A DNA stretch of 64,000 bases, from positions 248,001-312,000 of the forward strand of contig NW_026728906.1 in assembly GCF_030272615.1 (NCBI RefSeq), written 5' to 3'. Positions 24,401-40,000 of this stretch are shown piece after piece; position 1 is the stretch's first letter, and each line of letters starts with the position of its first letter. The notes beneath the pieces were generated by a model, which had not been told where the DNA came from, ran no database searches, and saw nothing but the letters and a program-made list of their open reading frames with translations. Made by a program: the position numbers and the translations under genes. The DNA is from Cryptomeria japonica. Lineage: Eukaryota; Streptophyta; Pinopsida; Cupressales; Cupressaceae.

Positions 24401-27400
24401 TGAGGCCATGAGGCAAAACAAAATCTCCACATGCCCTCTAATGCTAGATAACTGGTCTAAGTGGTGCAAAACATGACCTTGAAGAACTCAAGTAACGGTA
24501 AAAAAAGGTTAAAAATTAGACCAAGAAGGAGTCTTGCGGCCTTGTAAATAGCCAAAATGACATTCATGCAAGGAAAAATTAATAGAGAAAGACAAAACAG
24601 TTTTATTCAAATTGTTCAAAATTCATGCAAAAATAGATAAGCAACATATGCAACTCTAAGATTGACCAAAAATTGATTTGATTTGACAATATTTATGTTA
24701 ACAACAGCCAAGAGGGAAGAATGAGAGGGGGGTGAATCAGTCTTCACCGGAATAACAAACTTTACCGCAAAACACAGATTTGATAAACTGCAGTAATAAG
24801 ACAGATAAGAAAATTAATAGCACAACACACAACACTAAGATTTTGATGCGCAAAACCCAGTTAAGCGAAAAACCATGGTGGGAACCTACCCACAGTAAAA
24901 TGATACTCTACAATAGTATGTGAAAATATTACAATGAGGAATGCACATGCATTCAGGCACACTGCCTAGAGCTCACTGCTCAAATAATATTTGCTCGGAA
25001 GGCTACAACCCTTAGGGAAGTCTCACTGACTCGCAATAAGATTTGGACTACAATTCGAAAGAAATGAACGGAAAGAATAGCATCTCCAAATAGAATCTCA
25101 CCACAAACTCAACATCGAAGGATACATCACATGTTCGCACACAAACCTCTCTCTGATAATGAAGACACAACATCAAACAACCAAATTACATGACTATATC
25201 ACCTATATATATAATTTATCAACCTTGATAACAAGGTCGGCTAAACCCTCGACCCTCAATTAAAAAATTACATCACACGATACAAACACTGACCACCAGA
25301 CCAATATAGTGGTTTACATAGCATAGCATGGTTCTAGGTCAAATTCCCAAACACATAACTCCACCGAAAATCACGCAAAGATCAATCGCAACACGCTACA
25401 CCACCAGAAATGGTGCATAACACACAAATCATCACTGGTTGATAGAAACCACCAAAAACTCACACAACGATAAATACAGATTGCCAAAACAAATAGGACA
25501 TAATTAAAAAAAATACCAGCAAGCACATTAGAATCATCCACAATAGCTGCACCAACACTACTTTTCAAATCTTCATCGGTCAACGTCTGAAAGCTAAAGA
25601 ACACAACCAATCAACAACGGCTAGGAAGAAAGATAACTTGCGGAGAACCAAATCATGATTCAACTGAAATTAAGATACACAAGACCTTCCCAAGAAATAT
25701 CCCAAAATCTCAGCACCAGATCTGATCACACCAAAATATACCAGAGGATATACCGAACTCTGCGAAACAGTGATCAACAAAGCATCGCTACAAACCGGAT
25801 CAGAAAATCTTCCCAATCTGCAATCACCAGAGAAAATCATAGGAATATGTTGACATCAATGACCACAACATATCCTAGCATGACCAACAATATCCAACAA
25901 TTTATGCCAAAACAACCACTTTATATCACTAGTTCAAATCAAATATCTATGCCAAAAGATCAGCCTATGCAAATTTTACCACACCAGAAAGTGCCAAAAA
26001 GCCAGCACACAAGGATCGGCTTTTTAATAAAATATCCCAAACCTTTACACATGCAGATTGACCATAGTAAAATAATTGATCGTCTTATTAAAATTGAAGA
26101 CAAATCATCTTTTAGCTAATTAAGCGCTTCCACTATCCACACAATAATGTGTTCCTAAAAAATCGCCCTACAGTAGAGCTTCAAATTTGTCAACTTGGTC
26201 TCCATGATCAACAATTTAATAAAAAATATATATAATTTAAAATACACTAATCAACCATGAAATAAAATCTCCTATTTTTATTTTATTATTTATACGATGA
26301 ATTTTATAAACTTCAATTCATCGGGATTTTTAAAATCACAGTAGAAACACCTTCGGATTATCATGTCCTCACAAGAACACAAAAATATTATGGCACAAAT
26401 CCACATTCCTTTCAGATGCTCAACCTCAATCAAAACCTCTATAAATCTGCAGTCATAATTAAAATAAATTACAAACATGTGAGTACCAAAAAACTAGTGG
26501 AGCTCAAAAAAAGAAAATGCACAGATTGAGATGAATGATAAGCTCTTAATATCTTTGATCAACTTAGGGGTGATTAAAAATACATATCTAATACAGTTCC
26601 ACCTATAATATCAGATGCTATCTAGAATCATGTAATGTTTCATGGATAAGATTAACATAACCAGGCATTATTCTAACAACTAACCATCTAGCAAACTTAC
26701 ATAGAAGAATATTCTAGTTAGAATATCATACACTAACAACACATAGCTTGAAAAATTGGCGTAGGCTATTTTGGGTTCATGGAGGTGCGAGCAAACGTTA
26801 ATCTATAGTAAGTGAAATTGCTCAAACCCACAAAAAGGTCATTTGGAGCTCGTCGATTTTGCACAAGTCACGAGTTTTCTCTTGCACAAGTGTTTATCCT
26901 TTTGTAGACTACGGTCTTCTTCAGCATGGTTTTCTATGTGGTTTTCTTCTATTTTTTTGTGTGTGCCTGGTTTATTCGTGTGTGTACCTAATGTTCAGAT
27001 TGCTTTGGAAAACCAGGTTATTTCCCCTGTTGGTGAACTTTTAACTAGCACATTTTTCAAGGACTAGTGCACCCAACACCCCTATTTTGCTAAAATAGGC
27101 TCAACTGTTGAGAGATGAAAGTGGACCTTGTAATTTGCATGAATCTAATTTGTTTTGTTGTCCCATCACAACAAAATGTTTCGAAAAGGTGTGAACTTCA
27201 TATAAACACAACTCCCTTTCCCATTCTAGGAATCAATGTACTCAATATAGAAAACCAAAAAACCTAGTCAATCAAGCATTCAGGGAGCGAAACGATAAAG
27301 AAGTCCCAATTTGATTATTCAATCATTGAAATATATGCTATAGCAATTATGATCAAGTGTATTATGTAATTCGTACCTAAGATAAGGTGTCATCATTTCA

Positions 27401-29895
27401 CCATTTATCATTTTCTTAGCCTCTTTTCTTGTGGGGGCATGCATCCTATCTCATCATTATCATTGTTGAAGAGAGAACACTAATACGCGGTTTGGATAAG
27501 GTAATCCCTTATATGAAATAACCATTTCTCCCAATTTTCTCTATCTACAGGTCCAAATCCGATAACAAGAAAGTTAAAGAAAAGTAGACCAGACATTAGC
27601 AGGCATCACAAAACATTGATTGAACGAAAACCCTAAGAACAGGGCACCCAGCAGTCATTGACCCATATTTTTAAGAGGCAAGTGATCAAATATTGTCGAT
27701 TTCATTTTCGATCATCTCTCAATTTTCCCTCAACTTTAGACACGGATCTCCAACGTTTCTCTCTAGTACAATTAGCTTCATATTACAGTCCCAATTTCCT
27801 CTCTATGTCTCCATCTCAGATATGTCTTACTCTTTCTATATTTCATCTTGTATCTACTACATTCTATAAAACTTAGTCATTTTACCATTGTTAGACTAGT
27901 TCATCTATAGACACTTCACTGTCTCCATCTCATGCAACAAAAGGAACAGGAACCTAATTTCGTATCCCTTCCTTAAAGACAACAACTAGTCCTATTCTTA
28001 TTACTAATTATGTTGTGTCAACTAAGATCTTCTAGCTTACATTGGTCAATCGTAGGATCTTGTTTCCTCCATTTCAAGGTTTACATTGATTTATGAGATG
28101 GTATGATTATATATGCTACATAAACCAACATTTTTTAAGGTATGATCCCATATTGTATTGGTATAAAATTGGTGGTACTGAAACCAACATTGATATAGAA
28201 AAAAATAGACATTTTTATTTCTAACGTGTTTCCATCTACATCTTTCACTTGTCTTGCAATTGTGTACATTCTCATGTAAATACCAACGATGTTATACTCG
28301 CGCCCTTTTATGCTTCATACCATAATGTGACTCCTCTAATTCCATAAGACCAGGAGTGCGCAAGGAGTGTAATGCTTCGTGTGGTTCATGTAACTAAACT
28401 CGGCTTCTATTTGTAGATATGAGCAAAGGTTGTGTTTTTATCACTTAAAATGTGCTTTATATGTTTTCTTAAATGCTCACATATACATACTGGTGGCATA
28501 AAATGAAAGTAAGCGTGTAGGACTCAATAGAATATAAAATAGTGACTAGTGATTTAGAACTTTCCTTGGTGTAACCCAATAAAAAATATTGAAAAGAATG
28601 GAGTTGTACCCTCATCTCTAGTATCAATTAAATGCAAGATTCACAAGCCAACTTCTCAATTTGAGTCTTAAATACAAAGTGGACATTACCTAGCACTTAT
28701 GTAATTTCGTACAATATTGTATTCTTGTGGAAAGAGCTTGCTTAACAATATGCTCGAGTTCTACGCTCATTGACTAATTCTCTCCAATGACAAAACTTAT
28801 GTTTCCATGAGTTGAAATCTAGAATCTCCATTTCCAAGTGTTGCACCATCTTATTACTCGACGTTTTTCTTCATCCAAATCTATTGATTGATATCTTCAT
28901 TATTTTATAGTCTCTCTTTTCAATGTCTTCCCCCAAGCTAAACTATGCAACCAAATAGCGTTCACTTCCTTGTCAACCTCAATCAAAACCTAGAATAAAA
29001 AACATGCACCTAGCTATCAAATATGGAATAAAATACATGCACTTGTCTAAAACAAATTAGCACTTCCCTAAATAAATCATGTAGAAAACTTTCTCCAATA
29101 CCAACCGATCGATAATCAAATCGAATATTCCATTCTAATCTCACCATCGCTGATTTTTGTTCTCTTCACTTATGTGCCGATCCAATGCACTATGCTACTG
29201 ATGTGAACATTCAGAAAGCCAAAATTGGTATCTTCTACATCTACACCTTCCACTTGTCTTGAAATTTTGTATGTGGTCAAATTTTGTGCCTACAATGTTA
29301 TACATAATATTTCGCACCCCTTTGTGATTTATAACAATATGTCACCCCTGTAATACCACAAGACTATTTAATAAAGAGTATGTTGATTGAATAAGATTTA
29401 TGTATTTGAAATATGCTTCTTTTTTGTTGTGAGCATGTACTATGTTTTTCATCAACTCAAGACATTATTGTTGCAGTTTCTTAAGAATTTGAGTATCTGC
29501 AGTAGTTGCATAGAATGAAAATGAGCAAGCTTCAAAGACATAGGTTATATAGACATCGAAGGCATGAAAGAAGAGGTCGTGAAGCTTTAGAATGAACTGA
29601 TGTATGAAGCTCTATTTTATTAGATCATTTATAAATGCATGGGAAAAGTAGAAGATTATGATATTTGCAGATCTCACTGATAATGTATGAGTTATATCTA
29701 TTATCTTATTCTTGATGGAAATGCGATTGCCAATTTCTCAATATGACGACACTTTTATCTTCTTCGTATCAATCAACAAATACCTTGAGATATTGGAAAT
29801 TATATTCAAAATGCGCTTACAACTTACCTTAAAATGTGTTACAGCAAAGTGAAATTTTAATGTTGTCATCAAAGGGACAAAACGACATCAATATT
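18423..29895. other. Spacer between GLP copies 2 and 3
   Basis: Same contents as the first full spacer, without the second 19-bp repeat copy. The diverged duplication is at about 18838-19673, the GA block at 20973-21763 and the AT-rich block at about 22313-22513. The 1,005-bp-spaced duplication of unit 3 is at about 28228-29545. Unit-2 private bases are at 23869 and 24899; the unit-3 private base is at 25622. Confidence 0.7.
20973..21763. repeat. GA-rich block, unit 2
   Basis: Same two-module purine block as in unit 1, shifted by the 19-bp deletion upstream of it. No private variant was seen in it. Confidence 0.85.
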
Positions 29896-30115
29896 TAATT
29901 TTCAATCTTTGGAATATGATGAGGACATACTGATGTCCAAAACAGATGCTATGAATGGCACAAGAGGACGCCAATAACCCTAAAATGATAGTTTTATTCA
30001 ACGGTTAATTTTCAATCTTTGGAATATGATGAGGACATGCTGATGTCCAAAACAGATGCTATGAATGGCACAAGAGGACGCCAATAACCCTAAAATGATA
30101 GTTTTATTCAACGGT
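29896..30115. repeat. 110-bp tandem duplication, unit 3
   Basis: Copies at 29896-30005 and 30006-30115, again differing only at the A/G site. Confidence 0.96.
30103..30108 (-). terminator. GLP copy 3 poly(A) signal
   Basis: AATAAA 64 bases past the stop, with the duplicate signal at 29993-29998. Confidence 0.6.
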
Positions 30116-30171
30116 GAGAAAAAAGAATTGGGAAAGACGGTCTTCATTGGGAGACCTCTTGTTTGTTTTGT

Positions 30172-30932
30172 TTAGTATGCGAATTTCTTTTGAATGTAAT
30201 TCACCAGTTCCTGGGTGATGCGGAAGGCCTTGCTCAAAACGGAATCGGGGAGAGGGGGATTCGCCGCAAACAGAGAATTGGCGATTGTCTGAACTCCGGG
30301 AAACTGGCTGCTCAATCCAGCTATGGCCACTGCATTTTCATGCCCCACATTCTGCTGGAAATGAACAAGTGCCTTTGGAAACACAAACACATCTCCCTTC
30401 TCCAAAGTTTTGCTGAAAAATTTGTTGCTGGTGTCAATGAAACCCACAAGAAGCTGGCCTTCCAGTAAAACAAGAACTTCGGTGGCTCTTGGGTGTGTGT
30501 GAGGAGGATTTATTCCACCCACTGCGTAGTCGATGCGGACCAACGATATTCCAAACGTATTGAGGCCTGGTATCTGTTTAACGTTCGCCATCGTTACGTT
30601 GGAGCCCACATCATTGTCGGTGTTCCCTGCCTGCCCAAGTCCCCGGAAGAAGAAATCGTTTGCTGAAACTTGCATTGGGTCTTTGCAAACGAACCCGTTC
30701 ACCAAAACTGTTTAAAACAAGATCAAATCAATCTGTCTGTTAGTAACTCGACTCGTCTAATAAGCAAATCATTATCATTGTTTATGTATAAATATTCTCA
30801 CTCACCGTTGCTTTCCTCATCTGCAACGCAGAAATCTTGCAAGGGATCCGGATCCCCTGCCATGACCCTGTCGCTGTAACAGCATATCAACAGAAAAAGT
30901 CCCAACGTGAAGTAAATCATGCGGTTAGCCAT
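30172..30932 (-). CDS. Germin-like protein, copy 3
   Basis: Exon 1 is 30806-30932 and exon 2 is 30172-30707, with the intron at 30708-30805. The protein is identical to copies 1, 2 and 5. No disabling change was seen in start, splice sites, ligands or stop. The unit's private variants all lie outside the gene. Confidence 0.96.
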
Positions 30933-31095
30933 TGTAATAGAAACGCAGACACAAGAGATCAGGATATGAATGTCTATTACAAACCCATTACACGCTTTAT
31001 ATAGCCCAAACCATAACTCTCCGCAAAGACTAATTCATCTTGACTCCGTATATTTCACGGATCCTTCCAGAGTTGTTGCTCTTTTCCTTACGTCA
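30933..31095 (-). promoter_or_regulatory. GLP copy 3 promoter
   Basis: TATA box at 30996-31003, W-box core at 31040-31045 and TGACGTAA at 31088-31095. No change from the other copies was seen. Confidence 0.74.
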
Positions 31096-34000
31096 CACTA
31101 AGTCTTACTGCATGTGGTTGTCTCGCCTGCTACCGCAGATGTATTCTCACCATCCTTTCATTAACGTTGAAATTTTCTATCTTCTCCCTGCCCTGCTGCG
31201 TATGCCTATCTCAAGATCAACTTACCTCCTGCCTTACACGTATTCTCGCCATCGCCATCATTTTAGTAATGTGGAATTGTTTAGACTTAATTGGAACGGT
31301 GGGCTTCTTCAAAGGAAACAATATATAAATCTTTCTCCACCGTGGGAGAATCGGTATGAGAGGAAAGTTTCTTTCTTGGAGTTGGATATTGGCCTAAAGA
31401 CTGTCCATGCTTTGTACCCTTTTTCAATGAGATTTTTATCTCTCGTCATTTAAATTAATTTATGTTATTCAATGTTTATTTCTCAGATTGTCTATGTTCT
31501 AGGACAGAAAAACATTGCTCAAAATAACTTATGTTCATTTACTTTACATTGAATGCGTTGATTAGAATATCTATTTCACATCCATCTACAATTTTGAAGT
31601 CAAGTAGGTGTATTACTTTTCTTTAGCAGTTTTGGAGACCTAAATTATAGGTTTAAGACAACATATGCAAACATAAGAACCAATTTATGGAGGATAAATG
31701 TATAAGAAGATAGATTTTGGAGAGGTATTCTACAAGAAAAAAAACTTTTTGGTGGTGTTGAGAATCCCATCTTGGAAGAGACCATGTTGTCCAAGGGATC
31801 TAGTATTTAGAATTATTTAAGATCGTTTTATTTTTCCAAACCCTAGAGGGTAGATGGGTAGCGGAAATAGAATCCGGTTTTGACATTACAATTCACTAGA
31901 ATCCATCACCTCTATAAGATATAACCTTATTAAGACGTTGATGTCTGATTTTCAGAATGTCATGGGTGAGTAGTTTGAATGCATCTTGAACTACCTTGGG
32001 TCAAGGTACAACAGTGACTAAAAATCGTACCGCTTCCAATACTCATAACTATAATGAATGTAAACCGCGATATTTTAGAGAAAAGAGCCTTCATTCTCAA
32101 ACTGTTGATGGGTGCGAAAACATTGCTCACGTTGCGTTGAGTGCGTTGCTTAGATTGTCTCTTTCACATCCATCTACAGTTGAACTCGGCCAAAATTTAA
32201 TCTTTAGGTGAGTGTGTTGTTGTAAATGAAGTGCATTGTTGTAAATGAAGTCGGTGTCTTTTCTAGCAGTTTTGGAGATCAAAATTTTACCTTTAGGTGA
32301 GTGAATTCTCTTTAATAAAGTAGGTTTACTACTTTTTCTAATGTTTGAGATCTGTCTATTTCCATTTTTCGACACCAAAACTTTTCGTCCAGTTGACTGC
32401 ATTGTCCTCTCGATTCTCCTTTTAACAAAGTACATACAGTTGATTTAGATGATTTATTTTTTATTATTTTTGTGAGATATATGTTTATTTAATATTTTTT
32501 TTAACTTAATGTTTTGATGAATTAGTTGTTTGGGGTAACTAAATAGGAAAATATAATATTAAAGATTATTTTTTTCCTCTTACTTCAATCAAATATATGA
32601 GAAAAGTATTTCATATTGATTAGACATTTCATTTTATTTATTTTTATTTATATTGATTGAATTTTCTTTTCTTTTATATCAAATAATATGACAATTATAA
32701 ATAGTTTATAAAAAATATTCAATTTGAGAAGTAAAAAATGCGTTAAAAGTGATATATTGGGATGATTCTTGGTTGGGAAACGTTTAGTTCCATGATCCCT
32801 TGTTTACCTATCAAGAATTATCTTTTTACTCTCTTTGGATAAGGGTGGCTAACTAATGAACTTTTTACAATTAAGAAATCAAAGTGATCAACAATCGAAT
32901 ATAAGGAACAAATAGAGTGAGAGGGGGAATAAAATTCTACACCTGATCGATTCATGATTATAATAAGTGGTTCATATTATAGAAGAGCAAGTCAATAAAA
33001 CAGTTTGGTCATATTTTACGCTAGTATAATCTCAGTTTTCTTGATAACTACTCGAGTACATTTTTTTATAATATCTCTCATAGGTTTTACCTTGTCTTTC
33101 ATACCACACTCACAATCTCCAATTCCCCATTGAGTTTCCACAAATGACTAATACGAAAGGTAAATCTACATCCATGTAAGAGCATGGACACCGGGAGTGA
33201 TCTAATATTGGATGCAATTAAGTGAGGAATATTTTTTGAATGAATCCCTATACTTTTGGACCCTTTAATGACATGGTTTGCATAAGTAAGAAAATGTTTA
33301 TTAATGTAGAGAGCATGGTTTTAGGTACTTTTCTATGTGGAGGTGATACAAATAGGCATGGGTAGCCTATGCGGTTACAGATGATTGTGGTTCTTCCATC
33401 AACGCTATTCTCTTTTTTATTGAATGATATGGTGTAATAGAAAAGTCAAGAATATACAACTAGCAATTGCACCTTGGTGTGCAATATGTACGCCGAATAG
33501 ATGTGGAATGATTATTAAAAAAAATTGATCTATTTTTTCATATATTTGTGCAACACGTGAGATAAATTAGCAAACCATTTAGTAAATGATATTATTTATT
33601 CAACAAAGGTCTCAACATTTGAAAAAATTATAGATCCAAATCAACTATGCATCTACTTAAACGGACAAATGCAATCAAACAAAACCCTTAAACCGGGAAT
33701 ATAATCGAGTTCCATTACCAATATTCTTATGTTTTGTTTGAAATAGGGAGAGAAGGAGAGAGGGAGATATAGGGATATAAAGAGAGAGATAGAGGAGGAA
33801 GAGTGAGGGAAAGATAAAGGAGTGAGGAGATAGAGTTAGGCGATAAATATAGAGAGGAAGATAGAGATCGAGATTGATATAGATATGGAGAAGAATAGGG
33901 ATATGGATATGAGAGGAAGAGATAAAGAGAGAGGAGAGAGAAATAGATAGAGATAGAAGAGATAAATATATAGAGAGGGGGAGAGAGAATGAGCGAGGGA

Positions 34001-37000
34001 TAACTTTGAATCAATTGTGCATTCATTAATACAAACCAAACATAAGTGAAAGAAAACCTTTCAATCAAAAGATAATTGAACTCCATTACCAATAGGCTCA
34101 TGTTATGTTTGCAATAGTGAGAGGGGAGAGATGAATAGATAAAGAGAGCGAGACATGTCTGGAGATAGGGTGACAGAGGAAGAGAGAGCTAGAGATGGGA
34201 ATGAAGAGAGGGAGGTGGCAAAGAAATAGATGGTTAAAGAGAGTGAGACGTGCCTAGATAGAGTGAGAGAGGATGAAAAGGACAAATAAAGAGAGATATA
34301 GTTGTAGAGGGATAAGGAGAAATTAAGATAAAGATTAGGAGATAGAAACGGATAGAAAAGAAGAGATACAAAGATACAAAAGGGGAGAGAGAGAGAGAGG
34401 GAGGGAGGGATATTTTTGGGCCAATTTGTAATTCAAACTCGTTAATGAAGATGTTAACATAGGTTGACACCTAGTATGGTGGTTATACCTTTTGTAAATC
34501 TTTGAACCAATAGTAATAGTATTAACATAGTATTGAATTATTTGTAATTGCCATGTATAACCTCATTTTGTGTGTTTTGTCACGTATGCACTATCCTTTA
34601 GTGCATTATCCACTTATACTTCTCAGTACATAATACATCTGAGGAATTTTGTAGATAGAGTGGCAAGGGAAGAAGTTACATAGAAGTTGTATACTTCAAC
34701 ACTTCTCTTGTTTGTATTTATTTCTCACATTTGGGAGTCTTAAATTACACACTATAATTATTTTCTCGATATCCATACTTGCCTTGCTTTAGCTTTACAA
34801 ACAACCTTATGACCACACATAATAAGGTCAAGTCATCCTAAAGCCCATACAACCTTGCATCCCTCTAATGACATGTGTGGTTAATAATCACATTCTAAAC
34901 TGAATTAACAATAGCTTCGATTTTATGTCCAACGACCATTAAGTTTAATTTAATCTAAATTGTTCTATTGATCTAGATTCTCCTTTAAATAAGAATAATA
35001 TTTAAGAAGTCATAAACATATAATTTAATATTAAATTTTTTAAATACATAATTAATTATTTTAATATTATAAACTTTTAAAAGCAATAAATATTAATAGA
35101 TAAAAATTTCAAAATAAATTAAAACAAATTATTTTTAAAATTCAAAATATAATTTAAAAATAATAATATATAGAACTTTTTACATTTTTAAAAATACTAA
35201 AAAATCGAACTATTTCAACAATGAGGTTTAGACCAACCATGCACTACAATTTGCAATCAACAAATAACAAATGGTATGAGCACTAAGTAATTCATCATAT
35301 ATCTTCGCATTTCTCCATCATAATCAGTAAAATTCAATTAACTTTGAGAAGTAACAAGAACCCATGCAAAATGTAGAAAGACAGCACAAACATCCACCAT
35401 ATCTTCAACAAAACTTATGTATTAATTTCAACAAGTCTTGGAAACAATCTCTAGCTTCCTCCTCCTACTCTACTTTCTAACAGTTCTGCTCTACTCTATT
35501 ATCCACCTATTAACCTTTAAAAATGAGAAGGCAAACCTTATATAGAAGTCTTGATACAAATGAATGTCCGAGATTGATTTGAATTTAATGGCCGAGATTT
35601 AACCATGAAACCCTAATTAGGGCTAGTTATAACAACAACCACTTTAACCAATGAGAAAACTACAACACTTTGGGCACATGTCCCTCTTTGAATGTGGATC
35701 AATGAGAAATGAGATTAGGTACATTGAATAATATTTGATGTAATGCCATATGTCACTTGCTCCTCCTTTGATGAGTTAGGTTCAATACACCTACAAGAAC
35801 TGACTTGGCATCACTGAATTGGTCTATGATGATCAAGCACCACCTTAGCTTGCATGTCTCCCTAGCAATATGTCGACACTCAACATCATCCAATTGCTTG
35901 ATGTGATGGTTCATATTCTCAAATTGCATCCTCTTGAAAATCAAGTTTCTAGCTTTGATTAACTCTTCTAAAACTATTTATAACATGTAATTTTTTTCAT
36001 ATCAGTTATCTTTTTCTTGAATAATATTTTAGGAGATTGACAAAATACCTAGGTTTACATTTATTATACTTTTAGTATTGTTATCTATTCTTTCATTGTG
36101 GTAGATGTAAAATGTTTCTATCATAATTTTGTGGGATACATATATGACTAATCCATTACAATACAAGGAACATTTTGGAGCACCAACAACAACTACGTAT
36201 TTAGACTTTGTTAGTGTATCTGAATGTTCCTTCTAGATAAATTTTAGAGTTGATATTAGCTTGTTAGGATGTTGGTTTCTTGGGATTCTATGCCTGTGTG
36301 TGATGACATTTCATTATATTAATTAAAATATTTCTAATTGATAGAGTTTCTATTTTATTTATGATTTTAATATACATATTTATATAATTTATAAAAAACT
36401 TTTCAATAAAATATTTAATATATTTATAAAAATCTTTATCATAATAATGTATATTTAATTCAAATAAAAATTTCTATCTTAATTTGTTTTAAATTTAATG
36501 AAAAATAAATAAATAAGTATAAATTATTTTGTAATTTATGAAATAGGCTCATGACAATAACTGCATAGTTACTCTCTAGTTGGTATGATGTCAAAAAAAT
36601 TAGATGCACGTAACATCATTTGGCTACCAGTTGGAGGAATTGTTGAAGAGATTGTATGGTTAATTAGTAACTTATATTTCATAAGTTTTATTTTTCAAAA
36701 AGCTTTGAATGAAACCTACACTAGATGTGTGTGCATGTAACCACCCAGATGATGGAACTTTACTACATTTTGTGTAGTATAATTCACGAAATGATACTTC
36801 ATCATTAAAATATGTGAACAATTTTTAAAATAACCAAATTGGAAAGAGCATAAACAATACGGGGGCAAAAAGAACACAAAATATGCACTAGGAACTATTA
36901 TTGTCTTCCTCCATAAAAGCCTCCACAAAAAAGTGCTTGTAATAGGAATAAATCTCTGGAAGCAATTATTCTCATCCAAAATTCATGTAACAAAGATTCA

Positions 37001-40000
37001 TAGTTGACAAAGGATCTTTTCATCAGCAATGGAACAAGGGACACTATAGCCTAAAAAGGCAAACGTGACTACCAAAATAAAGTAAAACTAGATGAGGCCA
37101 TGAGGCAAAACAAAATCTCCACATGCCCTCTAATGCTAGATAACTGGTCTAAGTGGTGCAAAACATGACCTTGAAGAACTCAAGTAACGGTAAAAAAAGG
37201 TTAAAAATTAGACCAAGAAGGAGTCTTGCGGCCTTGTAAATAGCCAAAATGACATTCATGCAAGGAAAAATTAATAGAGAAAGACAAAACAGTTTTATTC
37301 AAATTGTTCAAAATTCATGCAAAAATAGATAAGCAACATATGCAACTCTAAGATTGACCAAAAATTGATTTGATTTGACAATATTTATGTTAACAACAGC
37401 CAAGAGGGAAGAATGAGAGGGGGGTGAATCAGTCTTCACCGGAATAACAAACTTTACCGCAAAACACAGATTTGATAAACTGCAGTAATAAGACAGATAA
37501 GAAAATTAATAGCACAACACACAACACTAAGATTTTGATGCGCAAAACCCAGTTAAGCGAAAAACCATGGTGGGAACCTACCCACAGTAAGATGATACTC
37601 TACAATAGTATGTGAAAATATTACAATGAGGAATGCACATGCATTCAGGCACACTGCCTAGAGCTCACTGCTCAAATAATATTTGCTCGGAAGGCTACAA
37701 CCCTTAGGGAAGTCTCACTGACTCGCAATAAGATTTGGACTACAATTCGAAAGAAATGAACGGAAAGAATAGCATCTCCAAATAGAATCTCACCACAAAC
37801 TCAACATCGAAGGATACATCACATGTTCGCACACAAACCTCTCTCTGATAATGAAGACACAACATCAAACAACCAAATTACATGACTATATCACCTATAT
37901 ATATAATTTATCAACCTTGATAACAAGGTCGGCTAAACCCTCGACCCTCAATTAAAAAATTACATCACACGATACAAACACTGACCACCAGACCAATATA
38001 GTGGTTTACATAGCATAGCATGGTTCTAGGTCAAATTCCCAAACACATAACTCCACCGAAAATCACGCAAAGATCAATCGCAACACGCTACACCACCAGA
38101 AATGGTGCATAACACACAAATCATCACTGGTTGATAGAAACCACCAAAAACTCACACAACGATAAATACAGATTGCCAAAACAAATAGGACATAATTAAA
38201 AAAAATACCAGCAAGCACATTAGAATCATCCACAATAGCTGCACCAACACTACTTTTCAAATCTTCATCGGTCAACGTCTGAAAGCTAAAGAACACAACC
38301 AATCAACAACGGCCAGGAAGAAAGATAACTTGCGGAGAACCAAATCATGATTCAACTGAAATTAAGATACACAAGACCTTCCCAAGAAATATCCCAAAAT
38401 CTCAGCACCAGATCTGATCACACCAAAATATACCAGAGGATATACCGAACTCTGCGAAACAGTGATCAACAAAGCATCGCTACAAACCGGATCAGAAAAT
38501 CTTCCCAATCTGCAATCACCAGAGAAAATCATAGGAATATGTTGACATCAATGACCACAACATATCCTAGCATGACCAACAATATCCAACAATTTATGCC
38601 AAAACAACCACTTTATATCACTAGTTCAAATCAAATATCTATGCCAAAAGATCAGCCTATGCAAATTTTACCACACCAGAAAGTGCCAAAAAGCCAGCAC
38701 ACAAGGATCGGCTTTTTAATAAAATATCCCAAACCTTTACACATGCAGATTGACCATAGTAAAATAATTGATCGTCTTATTAAAATTGAAGACAAATCAT
38801 CTTTTAGCTAATTAAGCGCTTCCACTATCCACACAATAATGTGTTCCTAAAAAATCGCCCTACAGTAGAGCTTCAAATTTGTCAACTTGGTCTCCATGAT
38901 CAACAATTTAATAAAAAATATATATAATTTAAAATACACTAATCAACCATGAAATAAAATCTCCTATTTTTATTTTATTATTTATACGATGAATTTTATA
39001 AACTTCAATTCATCGGGATTTTTAAAATCACAGTAGAAACACCTTCGGATTATCATGTCCTCACAAGAACACAAAAATATTATGGCACAAATCCACATTC
39101 CTTTCAGATGCTCAACCTCAATCAAAACCTCTATAAATCTGCAGTCATAATTAAAATAAATTACAAACATGTGAGTACCAAAAAACTAGTGGAGCTCAAA
39201 AAAAGAAAATGCACAGATTGAGATGAATGATAAGCTCTTAATATCTTTGATCAACTTAGGGGTGATTAAAAATACATATCTAATACAGTTCCACCTATAA
39301 TATCAGATGCTATCTAGAATCATGTAATGTTTCATGGATAAGATTAACATAACCAGGCATTATTCTAACAACTAACCATCTAGCAAACTTACATAGAAGA
39401 ATATTCTAGTTAGAATATCATACACTAACAACACATAGCTTGAAAAATTGGCGTAGGCTATTTTGGGTTCATGGAGGTGCGAGCAAACGTTAATCTATAG
39501 TAAGTGAAATTGCTCAAACCCACAAAAAGGTCATTTGGAGCTCGTCGATTTTGCACAAGTCACGAGTTTTCTCTTGCACAAGTGTTTATCCTTTTGTAGA
39601 CTACGGTCTTCTTCAGCATGGTTTTCTATGTGGTTTTCTTCTATTTTTTTGTGTGTGCCTGGTTTATTCGTGTGTGTACCTAATGTTCAGATTGCTTTGG
39701 AAAACCAGGTTATTTCCCCTGTTGGTGAACTTTTAACTAGCACATTTTTCAAGGACTAGTGCACCCAACACCCCTATTTTGCTAAAATAGGCTCAACTGT
39801 TGAGAGATGAAAGTGGACCTTGTAATTTGCATGAATCTAATTTGTTTTGTTGTCCCATCACAACAAAATGTTTCGAAAAGGTGTGAACTTCATATAAACA
39901 CAACTCCCTTTCCCATTCTAGGAATCAATGTACTCAATATAGAAAACCAAAAAACCTAGTCAATCAAGCATTCAGGGAGCGAAACGATAAAGAAGTCCCA

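Larger units (their letters stand above)
12693..25365. repeat. Tandem array unit 2 (12,673 bp, one 19-bp deletion)
   Basis: Second unit. It is 19 bp shorter because a 19-bp direct repeat present twice in the other units (6852-6886 in unit 1) is present once here, at 19544-19559. Private substitutions seen by eye are T at 23869 (C elsewhere) and A at 24899 (G elsewhere). The GLP gene is upstream of the deletion in unit coordinates and is unaffected. Confidence 0.97.
25366..38057. repeat. Tandem array unit 3
   Basis: Third unit, full length. Private variants seen by eye are T at 25622 (C elsewhere), C at 32252 just after the 19-bp repeat (A elsewhere), and A at 33068 interrupting a run of nine T. 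It carries the two-copy state of the 19-bp repeat. Confidence 0.97.
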